DNA of 64,000 nucleotides from contig JBJXFG010000106.1 of assembly GCA_046154665.1 (NCBI GenBank), positions 1 through 64,000 of the forward strand, given 5' to 3'. Within the stretch, counting starts at the first letter, position 1. Every line of letters starts with the position of its first letter. The position numbers and the translations under genes are program-made. Shown in pieces: positions 25,493 through 33,680 of the stretch. The stretch is from JAFLCM01 sp046154665 (GTDB taxonomy: Bacteria; Planctomycetota; Phycisphaerae; Phycisphaerales; UBA1924). The notes below the pieces were generated by a model that saw only the letters and a list, made by a program, of their open reading frames with translations, made no database searches and was not told where the DNA came from.

Positions 25493-27029
25493 CGCTCGCT
25501 TTGCCCTTGCACGCCCGATCCTCCTCACTCGCGAGGACCACCAGCGCGAGGTGGTGTCGGCGTGCTGTCACCGCGCCGCGGCCGCCGGGGTCCACGCTGG
25601 GATGGCCCTGGCCCACGCCCGCGCGCTGCTGCGCGGCGGCACGGCCTACATCGAGCCGCACGACGCCCGTGCCGACGCTCGCGCTCTCGAACAACTCGCC
25701 CACGCCATGCTCCGCTTCGTCCCCATCGCCGCCCCGCAACCGCCCGACGCGCTGTTCCTTGACGCCACGGGCTGCGGGCGTCTTTACGCCTCGCCTCGCG
25801 CTCTGGCGAAGCGCATCCTCGCCGCGGTGGCACGCCTGGGCGTTCACACTTCGATCGGCATGGCTCCAACCTGGGGCGCGGCGTGGGCCCTGGCCCGCTT
25901 CGGCGGGCAGCCCATCCGCGCCGCCGACCACGCCTCGCTGGCGCGGAAACTCGACCCGCTGCCCATCGCCGCGCTGCGCGTCGATCACGGCACCGTCGAT
26001 GCGCTGGCGGTCATCGGCGTCGAGACGATCGCGCAGCTCCGCGCCTTGCCGCGTCGCCGCCTCGGCGATCGCTTCCCTGCTGATCTGCTGCTCCGGCTCG
26101 ATCAGGCGCTGGGACTGGCCATCGAGACCATCACGCCTGTTCGGCCACGACGTGCTCTCGAAGCCTCGCGCACGCTCGATGGCCCCACCACGCGCGTCGA
26201 TGCCGTCCACCTTCTCGCTCGCGAACTCATCAACGAGATCACGAAGCAGCTCCACGAGAACGACCGCGGGTGCCGACGCCTCGAACTGACCTTGCACCGC
26301 TCCGATCTGCCGCCGCTGGGCCTGCATGTTGCCGCATCGCGTCCGACGCGCGACCCCGCCCACCTGTGGGCCCTGCTGCGTCCCGCGCTCGAGCGGGCCA
26401 ACCTCGGATTCGGGGTCGAGGCGCTCCACGCCCGCGCTCTGCAGCTTGCCCGTGTGGCGCATGTGCAGCGCTCGGCGTGGCCTATGGCCCTGAGCGATGA
26501 CGCCGACTCGCTCGCGAGCATCGCCGCGCTGGTCGACACGCTCTCGGCTCGCCTTGGCCCTGAACGTGTGACGATGTCGCACACCATCGAGTCACACCTG
26601 CCTGAGTGTGCCGAGTGCCATCTCCCCGCCACCGACGCCGCCCTGATCACGGACACCGCCTCTCCCACCGACGCCGACCGGCCCTCGTGTCTGTTCGCCA
26701 GGCCCATTGCCGCGCAGCCCACGCTGCTGCTGCCCGATGGGCCCATCGCCGCGTTGCGCTTCACCCACAACCACGCGCATGAGCACCACCGCGTCATCAC
26801 CTGCATCGGGCCCGAGCGCATCGAGCCTGAGTGGTGGCGCGAGCAAGATGCCGGGGCCTCTTCGGATACCCCGCCGGTCCCCGCCGGGATTTCCGCGCCA
26901 ACACACTCCAATCCTCGCGACTACTTCAAAGTGCAGACCGACACCGGTCGCTGGCTGTGGCTCTTCCGCCAATCACGTCACGCTCCATCGCACGGCGCTC
27001 GCTGGTTCATCCACGGCGAGTGGGCTTGA
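25404..27029 (+). CDS. imuB: ImuB, non-catalytic Y-family polymerase subunit
   Basis: A 541-aa Y-family-like protein of the damage-inducible mutasome. The N-terminus RLCLSLNTWPTDLARRR and later ADARALEQLAHAMLRF and ALFLDATGCGRLY follow the palm domain of Y-family polymerases, but the catalytic FxD and SIDE aspartate/glutamate set is missing, as is usual in ImuB. A helix-hairpin-helix region (VIGVETIAQLRALPRRRL) and a little-finger-like part follow. ImuB bridges DnaE2 to the beta clamp and ImuA. The start is supported by homology at the very N-terminus even though it overlaps imuA by 89 nt. The stop is 2 bp before dnaE2, so translation is coupled. Confidence 0.9.
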   Translation: MTVRLCLSLNTWPTDLARRRLLRACATPADARFALARPILLTREDHQREVVSACCHRAAAAGVHAGMALAHARALLRGGTAYIEPHDARADARALEQLAHAMLRFVPIAAPQPPDALFLDATGCGRLYASPRALAKRILAAVARLGVHTSIGMAPTWGAAWALARFGGQPIRAADHASLARKLDPLPIAALRVDHGTVDALAVIGVETIAQLRALPRRRLGDRFPADLLLRLDQALGLAIETITPVRPRRALEASRTLDGPTTRVDAVHLLARELINEITKQLHENDRGCRRLELTLHRSDLPPLGLHVAASRPTRDPAHLWALLRPALERANLGFGVEALHARALQLARVAHVQRSAWPMALSDDADSLASIAALVDTLSARLGPERVTMSHTIESHLPECAECHLPATDAALITDTASPTDADRPSCLFARPIAAQPTLLLPDGPIAALRFTHNHAHEHHRVITCIGPERIEPEWWREQDAGASSDTPPVPAGISAPTHSNPRDYFKVQTDTGRWLWLFRQSRHAPSHGARWFIHGEWA

Positions 27030-27031
27030 CC

Positions 27032-30000
27032 ATGCCGCAAGACCCGCCCGCCAAACCCCGCGCTCACCCGGCTTCGCACGCGGCCACGGATTCCGCATCG
27101 TCAAGGCCGCGTTCGCGTGATCGCCCCGCATACGCCGAGCTTCAGGTTACCACCAACTTCACGTTTCTCACCGGTGCCAGCCACCCGGATGAGTTCGCCG
27201 AGCACGCCGCCGGCCTCGGGCACCGGGCCGCGGCGATCAGCGACCGCAACACGCTCGCGGGCGTGGTGCGCGCGCATGTCGCCGCCAAGGCGGCGGGGGT
27301 CCCGCTGGTGGTCGGGTGTCGGCTCGAGTTCGTACGCCCGTTTCCACTCTCGATCCTGGTCTATTGCTCGGACCGGCCCGCGTACGCCGTGTTGTGCCGC
27401 CTGCTCACACTCGGCAAGCGGCGTGCGCCGAAAGGTGAGTGCGATCTTGCATTGCATGACTTGCTCGAAGCCGCGGCACCCGGCGCGCTCGGGCAGGGGC
27501 TGCTCGCCGCCGTCGTCCCGCCCACCGCACTGGGCGACACCTTCATCGAAACGCTCCACGGCCTGCGCCGAGTCTTCACCGACGACCGTCTTTCGCTTGC
27601 CGCCTCGCACCTGTACACGCACAACGCACGCTCCCGCATCGAACAGCTCGCCGAGCTGTCACGCCTCACCGGCGTGCCCCTTGTCGCCGTCAACGATGCG
27701 CACTACCACGCGCCCGAGCGCCGACCGCTGCAGGACGTGCTGACGTGCATCCGTCACGGCGTGACGATTGACCGCGCCGGGCTGCGCCTGCACGCCAACG
27801 CCGAGCGCCATCTCAAGTCGCCCGAAGAGATGCACCGCCTGTTCGCGGGGTTTCCCGGCGCGGTGGAGCGCACGCTCGAGATCACCGACCGTGCCGCGGG
27901 GTTCTCGCTTGACCAGCTCAGGTACGAGTACCCCGACGAGGTCGTCCCGCCGGGACACACGCCCATCTCGCACCTCACGGCACTCACGCAGGCCGGGGCC
28001 TCGCAGCGCTACCCCGGCGGCGTGCCGGGCAAGGTCGGCGCCTTGATCGAGCACGAGCTGCGGCTCATCGAGCAGCTCGACTACGCGCGGTACTTCCTGA
28101 CGGTCGAAGACATCGTCCGCTTCGCACGGTCGCGGGGCATCCTGTGCCAGGGGCGCGGGGCCGCGGCAAACTCCGCCGTGTGCTATTGCCTGGGGGTGAC
28201 GGCGGTCGATCCCGACCGGGTGTCGATGCTGTTCGAGCGCTTCGTGAGCAAGGAGCGCGACGAGCCGCCGGACATCGACATCGACTTCGAGCACGAGAGG
28301 CGCGAAGAAGTGATTCAGTATATTTATAAGAAGTACGGGCGTGACCGCGCCGCGCTGGTGGCCGAGGTCATCAGCTACCGCGGTCGCAGCGCCGTGCGGG
28401 ACGTGGGCAAGGCGATGGGTTTGTCGCTGGACTGCGTGGGGGCTCTGGCCGGCGAGGTGGATTGGTGGAGCGCCGGCCCCGCCGACGCGGCCCGCGTGCG
28501 TGAGGTCGGGCTGAACCCCGATGAGCCGCGCATCGCCCGCACGCTGGCGCTGGCGCAGCAGCTCATCGGCTTCCCTCGGCATCTCTCGCAGCACGTGGGC
28601 GGCTTCGTGATCACCCGCACGGCGCTGTGCGAGCTGGTGCCGATCGAGAACGCCGCGATGCCGGATCGAACCGTGATCGAGTGGGACAAGGATGATGTGG
28701 ACGCGATGGGGATGCTGAAGGTGGATTGTCTGGGGCTGGGGATGCTGACGTGCATCAGGAAGTGTCTGGGCCTTGTGAACGGCATGAAAGGGACGGAGGT
28801 GCGGAGGTGCGGAGATGCGGAGGGGGGAGAAGAGGCCGAGGCGGATGCTCGCAGCAACCGTTGCTCGCGAAGTGGCGAGCACATGCAGCCGGCCCCGCGC
28901 TTAACGCCCAGTGGACACAATCGAGACTCGATGTATGCTCTGACTGAGCCCTACGCGGCCCAGGAGTCACCGCATGGCGTCCATCCGCACCTATCGAGAC
29001 CTGTTGATATGGCAACGGAGCAAGGAACTTTGCAAGTCCGTCTATCGGACGACGCAGAAGATGCCAACGTCAGAGACGTACGGCCTGACGATCCATATCC
29101 GCAGAGCGGCGGTTTCCATCCCCTCAAACATCGCCGAGGGTTACAACCGCAAGACGCGCCCCGAGTACATCCGTGCCCTGCGGATCGCCAGCGGGTCGCT
29201 CGCCGAACTCAGCACACAGATGCAGATCGCGGAGGAACTCGGAATGGTCAAGGCGCATCCCGAGATCACCCAGGAGATGGAGGAACTCGACCGGATGATC
29301 AACGCGTTGATCCGCAAGCTTCTCCCGGCGAAGTAGCTGCAACGCACGGCTCTTCACTCTCTTCCCTTCCACACCCCGGCACCTGCGCACCTCGTTCCTC
29401 TCCTCGTGCCGTCACTCCGCACCTCCGCACCTCCGCACCTCCGCACCTCGCTCCCCCTCTTCAGCTCCACTCCATCCCCCCCGAAGACCCCGCGACCTAC
29501 GCGATGATCCAAGCCGCCGACACCGTCGGGGTGTTCCAGATCGAATCCCGCGCCCAGATGTCGATGCTGCCGCGGCTGCGTCCGCGTTGTTATTACGATC
29601 TTGTGATTGAGGTCGCCATCGTCAGGCCCGGGCCCATCCAGGGGAAGATGGTCCATCCTTATCTGGCACGCCGGAGCGCCGGCAGGCCGATCACCTACGC
29701 CTCGCCCGAGATCGAGCGTGTGCTCGGACGGACCCTGGGCGTCCCGCTGTTCCAAGAGCAAGCGATGTCGCTCGCCGTCGTCGCCGCGGGCTTCACGCCC
29801 GGCGAGGCCGACCAGCTTCGGCGCGCCATGGCCGCGTGGAAGCGCTCCGGCAAAGCCATCCTCAAGTTCGAGCGCAAGCTCATCGACGGGATGCTCGAAC
29901 GCGGCTACACCATCGAGTTCGCGCAGCAGGTCTTCCAGCAGATTACGGGGTTTTCCGGCTACGGCTTCCCGGAGTCGCACGCCGCCAGCTTCGCGCACCT

Positions 30001-30985
30001 CGTCTACGCCTCGGCGTGGCTCAAGCGCCACCACCCCGCCGCCTTCGCCGCGTCGCTCATCAACAGCCAGCCGATGGGCTTCTACCAGCCCGCGCAGATC
30101 GTCCGCGATGCGCAGGCCCACGGCGTCGAGGTCCGCCCCGTCGACATCAACCACAGCCGGTGGGACTGCACGCTCGAACCCACCGACCTGCCGGAGAGAC
30201 CCGCCATCCGATTGGGCCTGCGGCTGGTGCGCGGATTGTCGGAGCGCGACGGCGTACAGCTCGTCGACGCCGTCGAGCGCCGCGGCTCGTTCCGCAATAT
30301 CGAGTCCCTATGGCGTGCGAGCAGTGTGGGCGTGCCCGCGCTGCGGCGTCTGGCCCACGCCGACGCGTTCACATCCATGCACCTCACCCGCCAGCAAGCG
30401 TTGTGGAATCTGCACGCCCTGCGCGACGGCGAGGCACCACTGTTTGACCACCTCGACAGCCTCGACCGCGCCGGCCCAGCCCACGGCGACGACTCACCCG
30501 CCGACGACTCACGCGCCGACGACCCACGCCCCCCACTTCCGCCCATCCCCGGGCCGCGGCAGGTGAACACCGACTACCACGCCGTGGGGCTCTCGCTGAA
30601 GGCCCACCCGCTGTCGTTCGTGCGTGAGCACCTGGCGGCGCTGGGCGTGACGGAGAACGGCGTGCTGGCCGACCCGGCGCGTTGCCCGGCGGGCCTGCGC
30701 GTCAAGGTCGCCGGCATCGTGCTGGTGCGTCAGCGGCCCGGCACCGCCTCGGGCATCCTGTTCATGACGCTCGAAGACGAGACCGGCGTGGCGAACCTCA
30801 TCGTCCGCCCGCACGTCTTCGAGCGCTTCCGGCGTGCCGCACGCCACAGCCACGCCGTGCTGTGCAGCGGGGTGGTCGAACGCCAGGGCGCGGTGGTGCA
30901 TGTGATGGCGAAGCACATCCGCAGCCTCGACGCGCTGCTGGCCGATCCGCACGGGGCGCTGGCGCTGTCGCGCGATTTTCACTGA
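27032..30985 (+). CDS. dnaE2: error-prone DNA polymerase DnaE2 with a large internal insertion
   Basis: C-family polymerase of the ImuA-ImuB-DnaE2 mutasome, 1317 aa against a family length of about 1030-1100. The PHP domain begins YAELQVTTNFTFLTGASHP. Catalytic aspartates are D414 and D416 in PDIDIDF and D565 in LKVDCLGLGML. The C-terminus holds an OB fold (VKVAGIVLVRQRPGT) and ends SRDFH, as in the family. Residues about 588-811 are foreign: the family text breaks after CIRKCLGLVNGM and resumes at IPPEDPATYAMIQAADTVGVFQIESRAQ. The intervening 670 bp carry a complete S23-type gene in another frame, bounded by inverted repeats (28798-29447). The polymerase frame stays open across it. Whether the product is active, trimmed or never made is unknown. 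The 3' end overlaps the convergent beta-helix gene by 7 bp. Confidence 0.93.
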   Translation: MPQDPPAKPRAHPASHAATDSASSRPRSRDRPAYAELQVTTNFTFLTGASHPDEFAEHAAGLGHRAAAISDRNTLAGVVRAHVAAKAAGVPLVVGCRLEFVRPFPLSILVYCSDRPAYAVLCRLLTLGKRRAPKGECDLALHDLLEAAAPGALGQGLLAAVVPPTALGDTFIETLHGLRRVFTDDRLSLAASHLYTHNARSRIEQLAELSRLTGVPLVAVNDAHYHAPERRPLQDVLTCIRHGVTIDRAGLRLHANAERHLKSPEEMHRLFAGFPGAVERTLEITDRAAGFSLDQLRYEYPDEVVPPGHTPISHLTALTQAGASQRYPGGVPGKVGALIEHELRLIEQLDYARYFLTVEDIVRFARSRGILCQGRGAAANSAVCYCLGVTAVDPDRVSMLFERFVSKERDEPPDIDIDFEHERREEVIQYIYKKYGRDRAALVAEVISYRGRSAVRDVGKAMGLSLDCVGALAGEVDWWSAGPADAARVREVGLNPDEPRIARTLALAQQLIGFPRHLSQHVGGFVITRTALCELVPIENAAMPDRTVIEWDKDDVDAMGMLKVDCLGLGMLTCIRKCLGLVNGMKGTEVRRCGDAEGGEEAEADARSNRCSRSGEHMQPAPRLTPSGHNRDSMYALTEPYAAQESPHGVHPHLSRPVDMATEQGTLQVRLSDDAEDANVRDVRPDDPYPQSGGFHPLKHRRGLQPQDAPRVHPCPADRQRVARRTQHTDADRGGTRNGQGASRDHPGDGGTRPDDQRVDPQASPGEVAATHGSSLSSLPHPGTCAPRSSPRAVTPHLRTSAPPHLAPPLQLHSIPPEDPATYAMIQAADTVGVFQIESRAQMSMLPRLRPRCYYDLVIEVAIVRPGPIQGKMVHPYLARRSAGRPITYASPEIERVLGRTLGVPLFQEQAMSLAVVAAGFTPGEADQLRRAMAAWKRSGKAILKFERKLIDGMLERGYTIEFAQQVFQQITGFSGYGFPESHAASFAHLVYASAWLKRHHPAAFAASLINSQPMGFYQPAQIVRDAQAHGVEVRPVDINHSRWDCTLEPTDLPERPAIRLGLRLVRGLSERDGVQLVDAVERRGSFRNIESLWRASSVGVPALRRLAHADAFTSMHLTRQQALWNLHALRDGEAPLFDHLDSLDRAGPAHGDDSPADDSRADDPRPPLPPIPGPRQVNTDYHAVGLSLKAHPLSFVREHLAALGVTENGVLADPARCPAGLRVKVAGIVLVRQRPGTASGILFMTLEDETGVANLIVRPHVFERFRRAARHSHAVLCSGVVERQGAVVHVMAKHIRSLDALLADPHGALALSRDFH
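28798..29447. mobile_element. S23/IVP-bearing intervening element inside dnaE2
   Basis: Left arm: GGTGCGGA, GGTGCGGA, GATGCGGA (28798-28821). Right arm: four perfect TCCGCACC units (29416-29447), the inverse of the left. Between them is the four-helix-bundle gene 28974-29336 with its own AGGAG ribosome site. Judged from DnaE2 alignment by eye, the foreign DNA spans about 28791 to 29462, about 224 codons and in frame. The arms could pair in RNA or single-stranded DNA. No transposase is encoded. Confidence 0.8.
28974..29336 (+). CDS. four helix bundle protein (23S rRNA-intervening sequence family)
   Basis: A complete 120-aa gene nested in dnaE2 in a different frame. The sequence has the family signature: TYRDLLIWQRSKELCKSVYR at the start, YGLTIHIRRAAVSIPSNIAEGYNR in the middle, then the paired helices EYIRALRIASGSLAELSTQM and LDRMINALIRKL. 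These are S23/IVP proteins (four helix bundle family, TIGR02436/PF05635 as I recall), first known from intervening sequences in 23S rRNA genes; a cousin is the Avd protein of diversity-generating retroelements. AGGAG at 28962-28966, 7 nt before the ATG, shows it can be translated by itself. The family forms homopentamers and is basic; its molecular role is not established. Here it is the only cargo of an element bounded by inverted arrays. Confidence 0.93.
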   Translation: MASIRTYRDLLIWQRSKELCKSVYRTTQKMPTSETYGLTIHIRRAAVSIPSNIAEGYNRKTRPEYIRALRIASGSLAELSTQMQIAEELGMVKAHPEITQEMEELDRMINALIRKLLPAK

Positions 30986-32376
30986 CCGTCGGAGCCGCGC
31001 CGGCGATCCGTCCCTGGGTACCCCGCCGGACCCGTCGGGCGCGCCGGGGATTCAGGGCCCGCACCGGGCACGGCCAGCGGCGCTCCCGCGGGCACGACAC
31101 CGCAGGAGAAGTTCGCGTTCGCCTCCGTGGTGGTGACGAACGGGCCGGGGAGCAGGATGGTGCCGATGTAGTTGCCGGGCGCGAAGTTGTAGTCGCTGTG
31201 CGCCCCCGGTAGCACGCGGCTCGAGCTACAGATGCGGTTTCGGATGACCAGGTTGCGCTCCCCGATCACCTTGACCCCATCCAGCCCGCTTCCCTCGATG
31301 CGGTTCATCTCAAGCTGGTTGTCGTTGCCCTCGATGAAGACGCCGATGTCGAGCTGGCAGCGCTGGACGTTGTTGCCGACCAGCATCGTGTTGTGCCCGA
31401 AGACATGGATGCCGTTGCCGCCGCAGAACTCGACGTTGTTGTCGCGGATCGAACACTTGTCCCCCGCGCTGATCCCGCGCAGGCCCTGCCCGTTGACGGT
31501 GCAGCGTTCGACGGTCGAGCCGTGCGAGACCACGATGCCCGGGCCGCTGCCGCCGCCGACGTGGCAGCCCGAAACGCGGGACGCCTGCTCAAGGGCGATC
31601 CCGTCGTTGCAGAACGAAGCGTCGCAGTCGACCAGGGTGTTGCGGTCGGCACCGCGGAAGCCGATCTGCGACTCGGTGGCGCCGCAGGCTCGCGCGGTCG
31701 AGCCGAAGTTGAGGTAGAAGCCTTCGGCGCACAGGGAGGCGCGACAGTCCGCGGCGCCGCCGCCGTTCCCAAGATCGAATCCGCGTCCGAAGAACGCCGC
31801 GGTCGAGTTCGAGATCGATCCCCCGTCGCGCAGGTAGAAGCCGGTCCCGCCGACCGTCGCCGAGCAGCGCGTCACGGTTGCGTTGTTCCCCGCGTCCAGC
31901 CCGTAGATGTCGCAGAACGTGAACCGCACCGAGTCCACCACCATCCCCACGAACCCGGTCCCGGCAACCCCGGTCTCCCAGTCGGTGATGTGCCCGTTGA
32001 TCAAGAGCATCCCGTCGCAGAAGAACTTGTCCTCCACCCGGATCGCGACCGTGCCCACCGAGTTCAGACCGTTGAGCGTGAAGCCGTTGAGATCGATCGT
32101 CACGCCGTCGACGCCGATCTCAATGCAGGTTGTCTTGCCCGGTGCCAGCGCGATGTTGCCGGTGAGGTAGTACGACCCCGGCTGGGTGATCTTGTGCATG
32201 CTGGTGGCGTTGCCCGCCAGCGACTCGATCGGCGTCCGCGGCTCGACCTGCTGCAGTGTCTTGTTCGTCGGCGTCACCGGCCCGGGCGGGGGCGTCAACG
32301 GCCCCGCGAGCGCCGGCCCCGTCGGCCCGGTCAACGCCGTCAGCAACACACACGCCCGCGTCCACGTCGTCTTCAT
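30979..32376 (-). CDS. secreted right-handed beta-helix protein
   Basis: A 465-aa exported protein starting with a signal peptide (TRACVLLTALTGPTGPALA). After KITQPGSYYLTGNIAL and GVTIDLNGFTL, the text consists of about ten parallel beta-helix coils of 21-24 residues, each with GxGFYLRDGGSISNSTA-like or GNNVQRCQLDIGVFIEG patterns (right-handed beta-helix/NosD/pectate-lyase-like). Cysteines recur in most coils. No catalytic set typical of pectate lyases is clear. The last 60 residues are Pro/Gly-rich and perhaps disordered. The family occurs widely as predicted surface carbohydrate-binding or degrading proteins in planctomycetes; the substrate is unknown. It converges on and overlaps dnaE2 by 7 bp. 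Confidence 0.82.
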   Translation of the reverse strand: MKTTWTRACVLLTALTGPTGPALAGPLTPPPGPVTPTNKTLQQVEPRTPIESLAGNATSMHKITQPGSYYLTGNIALAPGKTTCIEIGVDGVTIDLNGFTLNGLNSVGTVAIRVEDKFFCDGMLLINGHITDWETGVAGTGFVGMVVDSVRFTFCDIYGLDAGNNATVTRCSATVGGTGFYLRDGGSISNSTAAFFGRGFDLGNGGGAADCRASLCAEGFYLNFGSTARACGATESQIGFRGADRNTLVDCDASFCNDGIALEQASRVSGCHVGGGSGPGIVVSHGSTVERCTVNGQGLRGISAGDKCSIRDNNVEFCGGNGIHVFGHNTMLVGNNVQRCQLDIGVFIEGNDNQLEMNRIEGSGLDGVKVIGERNLVIRNRICSSSRVLPGAHSDYNFAPGNYIGTILLPGPFVTTTEANANFSCGVVPAGAPLAVPGAGPESPARPTGPAGYPGTDRRRGSDGQ

Positions 32377-32589
32377 CGCTCAGTTCTCCCGGCACCACGG
32401 ACACACCCCGCGCCCGCCAATGCACAACCAGCCTAACCGCGCGATGCGCGAATACAAGCCCCCTCTTCAGACAACCGAAACCCCGATCTCAGCCCAGAAA
32501 ACCAGCGGGCGCCACTCGAGGCCCATCCCAACCCGTCGCACGCCAAAGCCCGACGCCAACACTCCGCCCCCGCAGCGCCTCCACACTCC

Positions 32590-32621
32590 GTGCCTTCGTG
32601 CCTTCGTGCCTATGTGCCTAC
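32590..32621. repeat. solo 8-nt tandem array overlapping the epimerase 3' end
   Basis: GTGCCTTC, GTGCCTTC, GTGCCTAT, GTGCCTAC, then GTGCCTCC. The minus-strand stop codon of the neighbouring gene (TAG, 32618-32620) lies inside a repeat unit, so the array supplies the gene's stop. No inverse arm is seen nearby. Confidence 0.75.
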
Positions 32622-33577
32622 GTGCCTCCTCCAACAACTCCAAACTCCGTCCAGGTCTCCAGCCGCTCGCCAGGCCCGAGAACCTGCGTCCCCGTCACGC
32701 CGTCGCCCCATGACGCCCAGTTCAGCGCCCCGTTCACCTGCGACTGCGGCTCGACGGCGACGAATCCCAGGGGCGTGTCCTTCAGGCCGTTGGCGTGCGG
32801 GCAGTACACCACCAGGTGCCCCATGTTCGGCGACGCGCGGACGGTGAGCCGCACCCCGCTGGCGGGGTAGTGCAGGGTCGCGCCGCGGGCCGCGTCGAAC
32901 CCGGCAAAGACGGTATCGATGTGCTCGTTGGGAACGGGCGTGCCCGAAGGAGCGCCGAGCAGTTCTGTCAGAGCCTCGCGCCGCGCGGGGCCGGTCGGCA
33001 CGCCGTTCTCGAGCGGGTAACGCCCGGTCACCGGGCAGGAGAGGCGCAGCTCGTCGCGGTCGTCCCACAGCCGGCGCATGAAGTACGGGTGATGCCCGCA
33101 GCCGGCCGGGAAGGGCGCCGAGTCCTGGTTCTCGACGCTGAGTTCGACCCGCAACGCCGTCCCCCCACCGCTCAACGCGTACACCGCGCGGCACGCGAAG
33201 CGCCACGGCCAGTTCATGTTCTGATACTCGACGCTGTCGAACGAGAGTTCGAGCCGATCCGGCACCGACGACACGACCTTCCAAGCGCGGGCCCGCACGT
33301 CGCCGTGCTGCGCCGGGGCTCCGGGCGTCGGCGCGTTGGGGCGCAGGCGGTGCGTCACACCGCCGAAGTCGAACGTCGCCGAACCGATCCGGTTCACCCA
33401 CGGGGCCATGAAGAACGACCCGAGCGACGACGGGTTCGTCTCCCCCGGCATCGCCCGGCGCATCAGCGGGTAGGCGAACTTGCCCGGTCCGATCACCGAA
33501 AAGTCGGAGATCCCGCCGCCGATTTCCGGCAGCACCGTGCAACGCAGATTCCCGGCGGCGAGATGGATGGGCGGCAT
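32618..33577 (-). CDS. aldose 1-epimerase family protein
   Basis: A 319-aa protein of the galactose mutarotase superfamily, which interconverts alpha and beta anomers of hexoses or a related sugar phosphate. Landmarks are FMAPWVNRIGSATFDFGG, APAQHGDVRARAWKV (the first conserved His), AGCGHHPYF (second His, proton relay), then FVAVEPQSQVNGALN with the catalytic Glu of the family's C-terminal motif. The start at 33577 (MPPIHLAAGNL) is preferred over one 33 nt upstream because the family begins close to the first strand. The substrate cannot be stated. The stop codon falls inside an 8-nt tandem array. A palindromic doublet lies just upstream at 33608-33671. Confidence 0.87.
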   Translation of the reverse strand: MPPIHLAAGNLRCTVLPEIGGGISDFSVIGPGKFAYPLMRRAMPGETNPSSLGSFFMAPWVNRIGSATFDFGGVTHRLRPNAPTPGAPAQHGDVRARAWKVVSSVPDRLELSFDSVEYQNMNWPWRFACRAVYALSGGGTALRVELSVENQDSAPFPAGCGHHPYFMRRLWDDRDELRLSCPVTGRYPLENGVPTGPARREALTELLGAPSGTPVPNEHIDTVFAGFDAARGATLHYPASGVRLTVRASPNMGHLVVYCPHANGLKDTPLGFVAVEPQSQVNGALNWASWGDGVTGTQVLGPGERLETWTEFGVVGGGT

Positions 33578-33607
33578 GGCGACACCATACCGCGCCTCGC
33601 TTCGTGC

Positions 33608-33671
33608 CACCGACCCCGTCCTGGGGTCGGTGCTCTTCGGCGAGATGCACTGACCCGAGGACGGGTCAGTG
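33608..33671. repeat. inverted doublet of family-F palindromes
   Basis: Unit 1: CACCGACCCC-gtcct-GGGGTCGGTG (33608-33632). Unit 2: CACTGACCCG-agga-CGGGTCAGTG (33648-33671). The loops are inverse to each other, so the units lie head to head like a REP doublet. Unit 2 is identical to 3340-3363. It sits between two minus-strand genes. Confidence 0.85.
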
Positions 33672-33680
33672 TCACGGCGG

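Noticed and set aside
28798..29447. Group I or group II intron, or an intein, in dnaE2
   Set aside because: No intein motifs, no intron core or reverse transcriptase, and the only internal gene is of the S23 four-helix-bundle family.
28798..29447. Diversity-generating retroelement suggested by the Avd-like fold
   Set aside because: No reverse transcriptase and no template/variable repeat pair in the window.
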